A DNA stretch of 64,000 bases from Bacteroidota bacterium. GTDB taxonomy: Bacteria; Bacteroidota; Bacteroidia; Chitinophagales; Chitinophagaceae. The stretch covers positions 1 to 64,000 of the forward strand of contig VGFT01000008.1 of NCBI GenBank assembly GCA_016868775.1. Direction: 5' to 3'. The translations under genes and the position numbers were made by a program. This document shows, piece after piece, positions 61,879 through 64,000 of the stretch; position 1 is the stretch's first letter, and the number at the start of each line of letters is the position of its first letter. The notes under the pieces were generated by a model. It was not told the DNA's origin. It did no database searches and was given only the letters and a program-made list of their open reading frames with translations.

Positions 61879-62295
61879 ATGCCTAAGCAGGATTTAAAAA
61901 GTCCCAAGTTCCGATGCAATGGTTGCAAGGAGTACCACTTTGCGCCAGTGTATAAAACAATACTGCAGTGCCCGATTCATGGCTACTTGTGTAATAAGCA
62001 TGTTTCTGATTATTCTTGGAAAAATCCGATTGCTGAATGTCAAATTTTCGGAAAAGAAGAGGATTGCGTGTGTGGGAAAGCTACCGTTAAGTATTTATGG
62101 TCAGAAAAGCATCTTCTATGGCATGAGGATGGTAAAATTCCAACCGACATGGATGTAAAACAATCTTCTCGTAATAAGATACCAGCTAGCAAGACCAATG
62201 TTAAATTAAAGGTTCTGCTTGATTTGTTTGCGAGCGATGTGCTTACGAAAGAGCAATTTTTAAAGCAGATGAATGATGCATTGAACGAAGAGTGA
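61879..62295 (+). CDS. Zinc-finger-like protein with SHOCT-like tail
   Basis: A 138-residue protein. It has FRCNGCKEYHFAPVY, QCPIHGYLCNKH and CQIFGKEEDCVCGKA, a cluster of Cys/His likely to bind one or two zinc ions. The end, KVLLDLFASDVLTKEQFLKQMNDAL, resembles a SHOCT-type short helical domain. It starts 3 bp after the previous stop, so it is part of the same operon. Function unknown. Confidence 0.6.
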   Translation: MPKQDLKSPKFRCNGCKEYHFAPVYKTILQCPIHGYLCNKHVSDYSWKNPIAECQIFGKEEDCVCGKATVKYLWSEKHLLWHEDGKIPTDMDVKQSSRNKIPASKTNVKLKVLLDLFASDVLTKEQFLKQMNDALNEE

Positions 62296-62432
62296 TTTCG
62301 AAATATTGTTTGTTTCGGATGTCGGTAGGTTCTATTGTGCAATAGAACTATTGCTGAACTGAATGCAGACGATTCGCCTTTAGCGGATGTCTGAACTCCC
62401 AAAACTCTCAAACTCTTCAAACTGCTCAAACT

Positions 62433-62462
62433 AAAAATCCCACCATGCGGTGGAATTTTTTC
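62433..62462 (+). terminator. Intrinsic terminator of the four-gene operon
   Basis: CCACC-ATGC-GGTGG flanked by AAAAAT and AATTTTTT gives a stem of 5 bp or more with a T-run. It is preceded by family C-like words (AAACTCTTCAAACTGCTC). Confidence 0.65.
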
Positions 62463-62985
62463 GTAGACTTGATTACCGTTGGTTCTAACGAAGTTAGGGC
62501 TGATTTGACTGCCCTAATCGAATTTTAATGGTCTATATGTTATTTTTTAAGACCATTATTATTTTCTAAAATAACAAGTAGACTTGATTACCGTTGGTTC
62601 TAACGAAGTTAGGGCTGATTTGACTGTCCTAATCGAATTTTAATGGTCTATATGTTATTTTTTAAGACCATTATTATTTTCTGAAATAACATGTAGACTT
62701 GATTACCGTTGGTTCTAACGAAGTTAGGGCTGATTTGACTGTCCTAATCGAATTTTAATGGTCTATATGTTATTTTTTAAGACCATTATTATTTTCTGAA
62801 ATAACATGTAGACTTGATAACCGTTGGTTCTAACGAAGTTAGGAGTGATTTGACTGCCCTAATCGAATTTTAATGGTCTAAATGTTATTCTTAAAGACCA
62901 TTATTATTTTATGAAATAACAAGTAGACTTGATTATCGTTGGTTCTAACGAAGTTAGGGATGATTTGACTGCTCTGATCGAATTT
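62463..62985. repeat. Tandem array of 115-bp units, four full and one partial
   Basis: Units start at 62463, 62578, 62693, 62808 and 62923, each with GTAGACTTGAT followed by CCGTTGGTTCTAACG; the period is exactly 115 bp. Each unit contains three self-complementary parts: CTAAC-GAA-GTTAG, TTAGGGC-N10-GCCCTAA, and AATGGTCT-N15-AGACCATT. No ORF spans it. The last unit breaks off at about 62985, where an attC-like element begins. Confidence 0.92.
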
Positions 62986-62986
62986 T

Positions 62987-63062
62987 CATAACGTTTTGCG
63001 TGTAGGCGATGTTGCTTTGTGTTGCGCCTGCGGCAAGGCAATATTGCTTACACGCTGTTATG
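62987..63062 (-). other. attC-like recombination site candidate
   Basis: On the minus strand CATAAC ... GTTATG form complementary outer boxes. Just inside, GCGTGTAAGCAATATTGC and GCAACATCGCCTACACGC pair over 18 positions with only wobble mismatches. A further small hairpin TTGC..GCAA lies in the loop. Order, spacing and position 14 bp behind the stop of a gene on the same strand match an integron cassette attC. The outer boxes deviate from the strict RYYYAAC/GTTRRRY consensus at one position, so this stays a candidate. Confidence 0.5.
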
Positions 63063-63075
63063 TGAAGATTTGGTG

Positions 63076-64000
63076 TTAAAATCCAGCTTGGTTCAATAAA
63101 ATGGAACACGGGTTTTGCATTGGGTTTCTGTGGCAAATCCTCAAGAAATTTGAAGCGTTCGGAACTGGTGGTGGAACAACTCTAATTTGGTCAATCGGTC
63201 CCGGGGGATTAAGTATTATTCCATTAGCTAGGCACCAAGCATTGAAAGCACCAACTGCACCAGTATCATTTAAAACTATATTTCCAAAAACTGTGAGCGA
63301 AAACCCAATCGCTATATTTTTTTGAATGCAACAAACTAAGTTATTCAATGTACTAATTATGTTATGAGGATATGGCGCAATCCCGGCTCCCCATGCGCTT
63401 ATACATGCTGCTCTAAAAAAACGATTTGGTGTAGTAACGGTACCTCTACTTTTTGAATAACTTATAGCGTAAGGAAATAGATCTATAAGCAAAAAGCCTT
63501 CTCTGGCGCATGCCTTTAAAAATGAAACAGTATCTGGAAAAACCATTCCAGGAAATAATGCATTTTTAATAGCACTTGTCCATCCTTGACCTTTAGTTGG
63601 TTTGCCTTTTGCAACATTCCATCTTAAAGGATACGGATTGTAAAAATAATTAAGTGGTTTAGGAGGAGGGGCTTCACCAATTAAGATCTTTTTTATTCTG
63701 GGCCTACATTTTTTGCCTTTATTCTTTTCGAAAGCACTTTGAATTTCCACCATAGTCATTTCGGCAGGATAATCTCCTACCGCATTCATTATGCACATGT
63801 AGTAAAGATATCGCATAAAGTGGATATGGTAGTCTCTTAAGTAATCTGGAAAAGGGGGTACTGCTTTACCATTGAAGTAACCCCCGGGAATTCCTAGTGG
63901 GTAATTGTAATCTGCTGCTATTATCATATGTTTGATATTAAAATTTTCACATAACTTATATATAGCTCTACATTTTACCTCCCTATCGCTCCAATTATGC
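63076..64000 (-). CDS. Uncharacterised protein, 5' end beyond the window
   Basis: The frame is open to the right edge; upstream of the first ATG (63927) it continues HNWSDREVKCRAIYKLCENF without a stop, so at least 307 residues are encoded here and the start lies outside. Visible motifs are KKILIGEAPPPKPLNYFYNP, GWTSAIKNALFP and EGFLLIDLFPYAISYS. ILIGEAPP...YFYNP followed by LLIDLFP is loosely reminiscent of uracil-DNA-glycosylase-fold proteins, but I cannot assign it. The attC-like element follows the stop by 14 bp, making it a candidate integron-type cassette gene. Confidence 0.7.
   Translation of the reverse strand, partial: HNWSDREVKCRAIYKLCENFNIKHMIIAADYNYPLGIPGGYFNGKAVPPFPDYLRDYHIHFMRYLYYMCIMNAVGDYPAEMTMVEIQSAFEKNKGKKCRPRIKKILIGEAPPPKPLNYFYNPYPLRWNVAKGKPTKGQGWTSAIKNALFPGMVFPDTVSFLKACAREGFLLIDLFPYAISYSKSRGTVTTPNRFFRAACISAWGAGIAPYPHNIISTLNNLVCCIQKNIAIGFSLTVFGNIVLNDTGAVGAFNAWCLANGIILNPPGPIDQIRVVPPPVPNASNFLRICHRNPMQNPCSILLNQAGF

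Noticed and set aside
62463-62985. CRISPR array
   Set aside because: Units are contiguous 115-bp tandem copies without unique spacers, and no cas gene is in the window.

Overview
The window looks like a chromosome segment of a Bacteroidota member, most likely family Chitinophagaceae. The evidence is a type IX secretion (T9SS) type-B C-terminal sorting domain, a UpxY-type antiterminator at the head of a capsule locus, several TAnnTTTG -7 promoter elements, a split metH, an IcmF-type acyl-CoA mutase and a flexirubin-free, carotenoid-type pigment cluster. No rRNA is present. One tRNA (Arg, anticodon CCG) was found.

Layout. 1-1.2 kb: end of an IS3-type element that cuts a serine-recombinase remnant lying against the antisense side of tRNA-Arg. 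1.2-2.9 kb: PIG-L deacetylase plus ATP-grasp pair. 2.9-9.2 kb: a carotenoid operon on the minus strand (ECF sigma, crtI, crtB, idi, crtZ, crtY) divergent from a CarH-like MerR/B12 photoreceptor. 9.3-20.8 kb: a damaged capsule/exopolysaccharide locus read leftwards (upxY, IS481, 5'-truncated wzc kinase, a frameshifted epimerase, rmlB, a frameshifted four-helix-bundle gene, rmlA, wlbB, wlbA, ugd, uxs, half an acyltransferase). It contains sugar-nucleotide genes but no glycosyltransferase, flippase or polymerase. 21-22.7 kb: umuDC in which UmuD lacks both protease catalytic residues. 23-52 kb: mostly ordinary housekeeping genes (rhlE, amidase, icmF, an AmgK-RapZ fusion with murU, M1 peptidase, HU, bTHX, pdxH, xthA, LOG, SemiSWEET, HAD, metH, recR, UvrD-like helicase-nuclease, a LuxR-type regulator, lipoproteins). 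53-54.2 kb: a complete IS3 element with a 4-bp target duplication. 54.4-59.6 kb: a receptor Ser/Thr kinase, a DinB-like protein and a T9SS surface protein. 59.6-64 kb: an AT-rich accessory region with an IS remnant, 115-bp repeats, four uncharacterised genes and an attC-like element directly behind an uncharacterised gene that runs off the right edge.

The strongest theme is repeated small inverted-repeat elements. At least five word-families recur between genes (GTTTAGAGAACAGGG; GTTGAACAnTGGTT; GGACATTGGTCATTGG with GTCCGCCGAAGGCGGAC; AGTTTGGGTAG; SPHPxPSPxGEG-coding palindromes). Several have entered coding sequences in frame: crtY, rmlB, ugd, wlbA, icmF and the helicase C-terminus. Three genes carry frameshifts that can each be repaired by adding one A to an A-run. 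That can mean real decay or a systematic homopolymer error in the assembly.

The best candidates for something undescribed are the 115-bp repeat array with covarying stems plus the attC-like cassette end at 59.9-64 kb, the pseudo-protease UmuD, and the in-frame palindromic elements.
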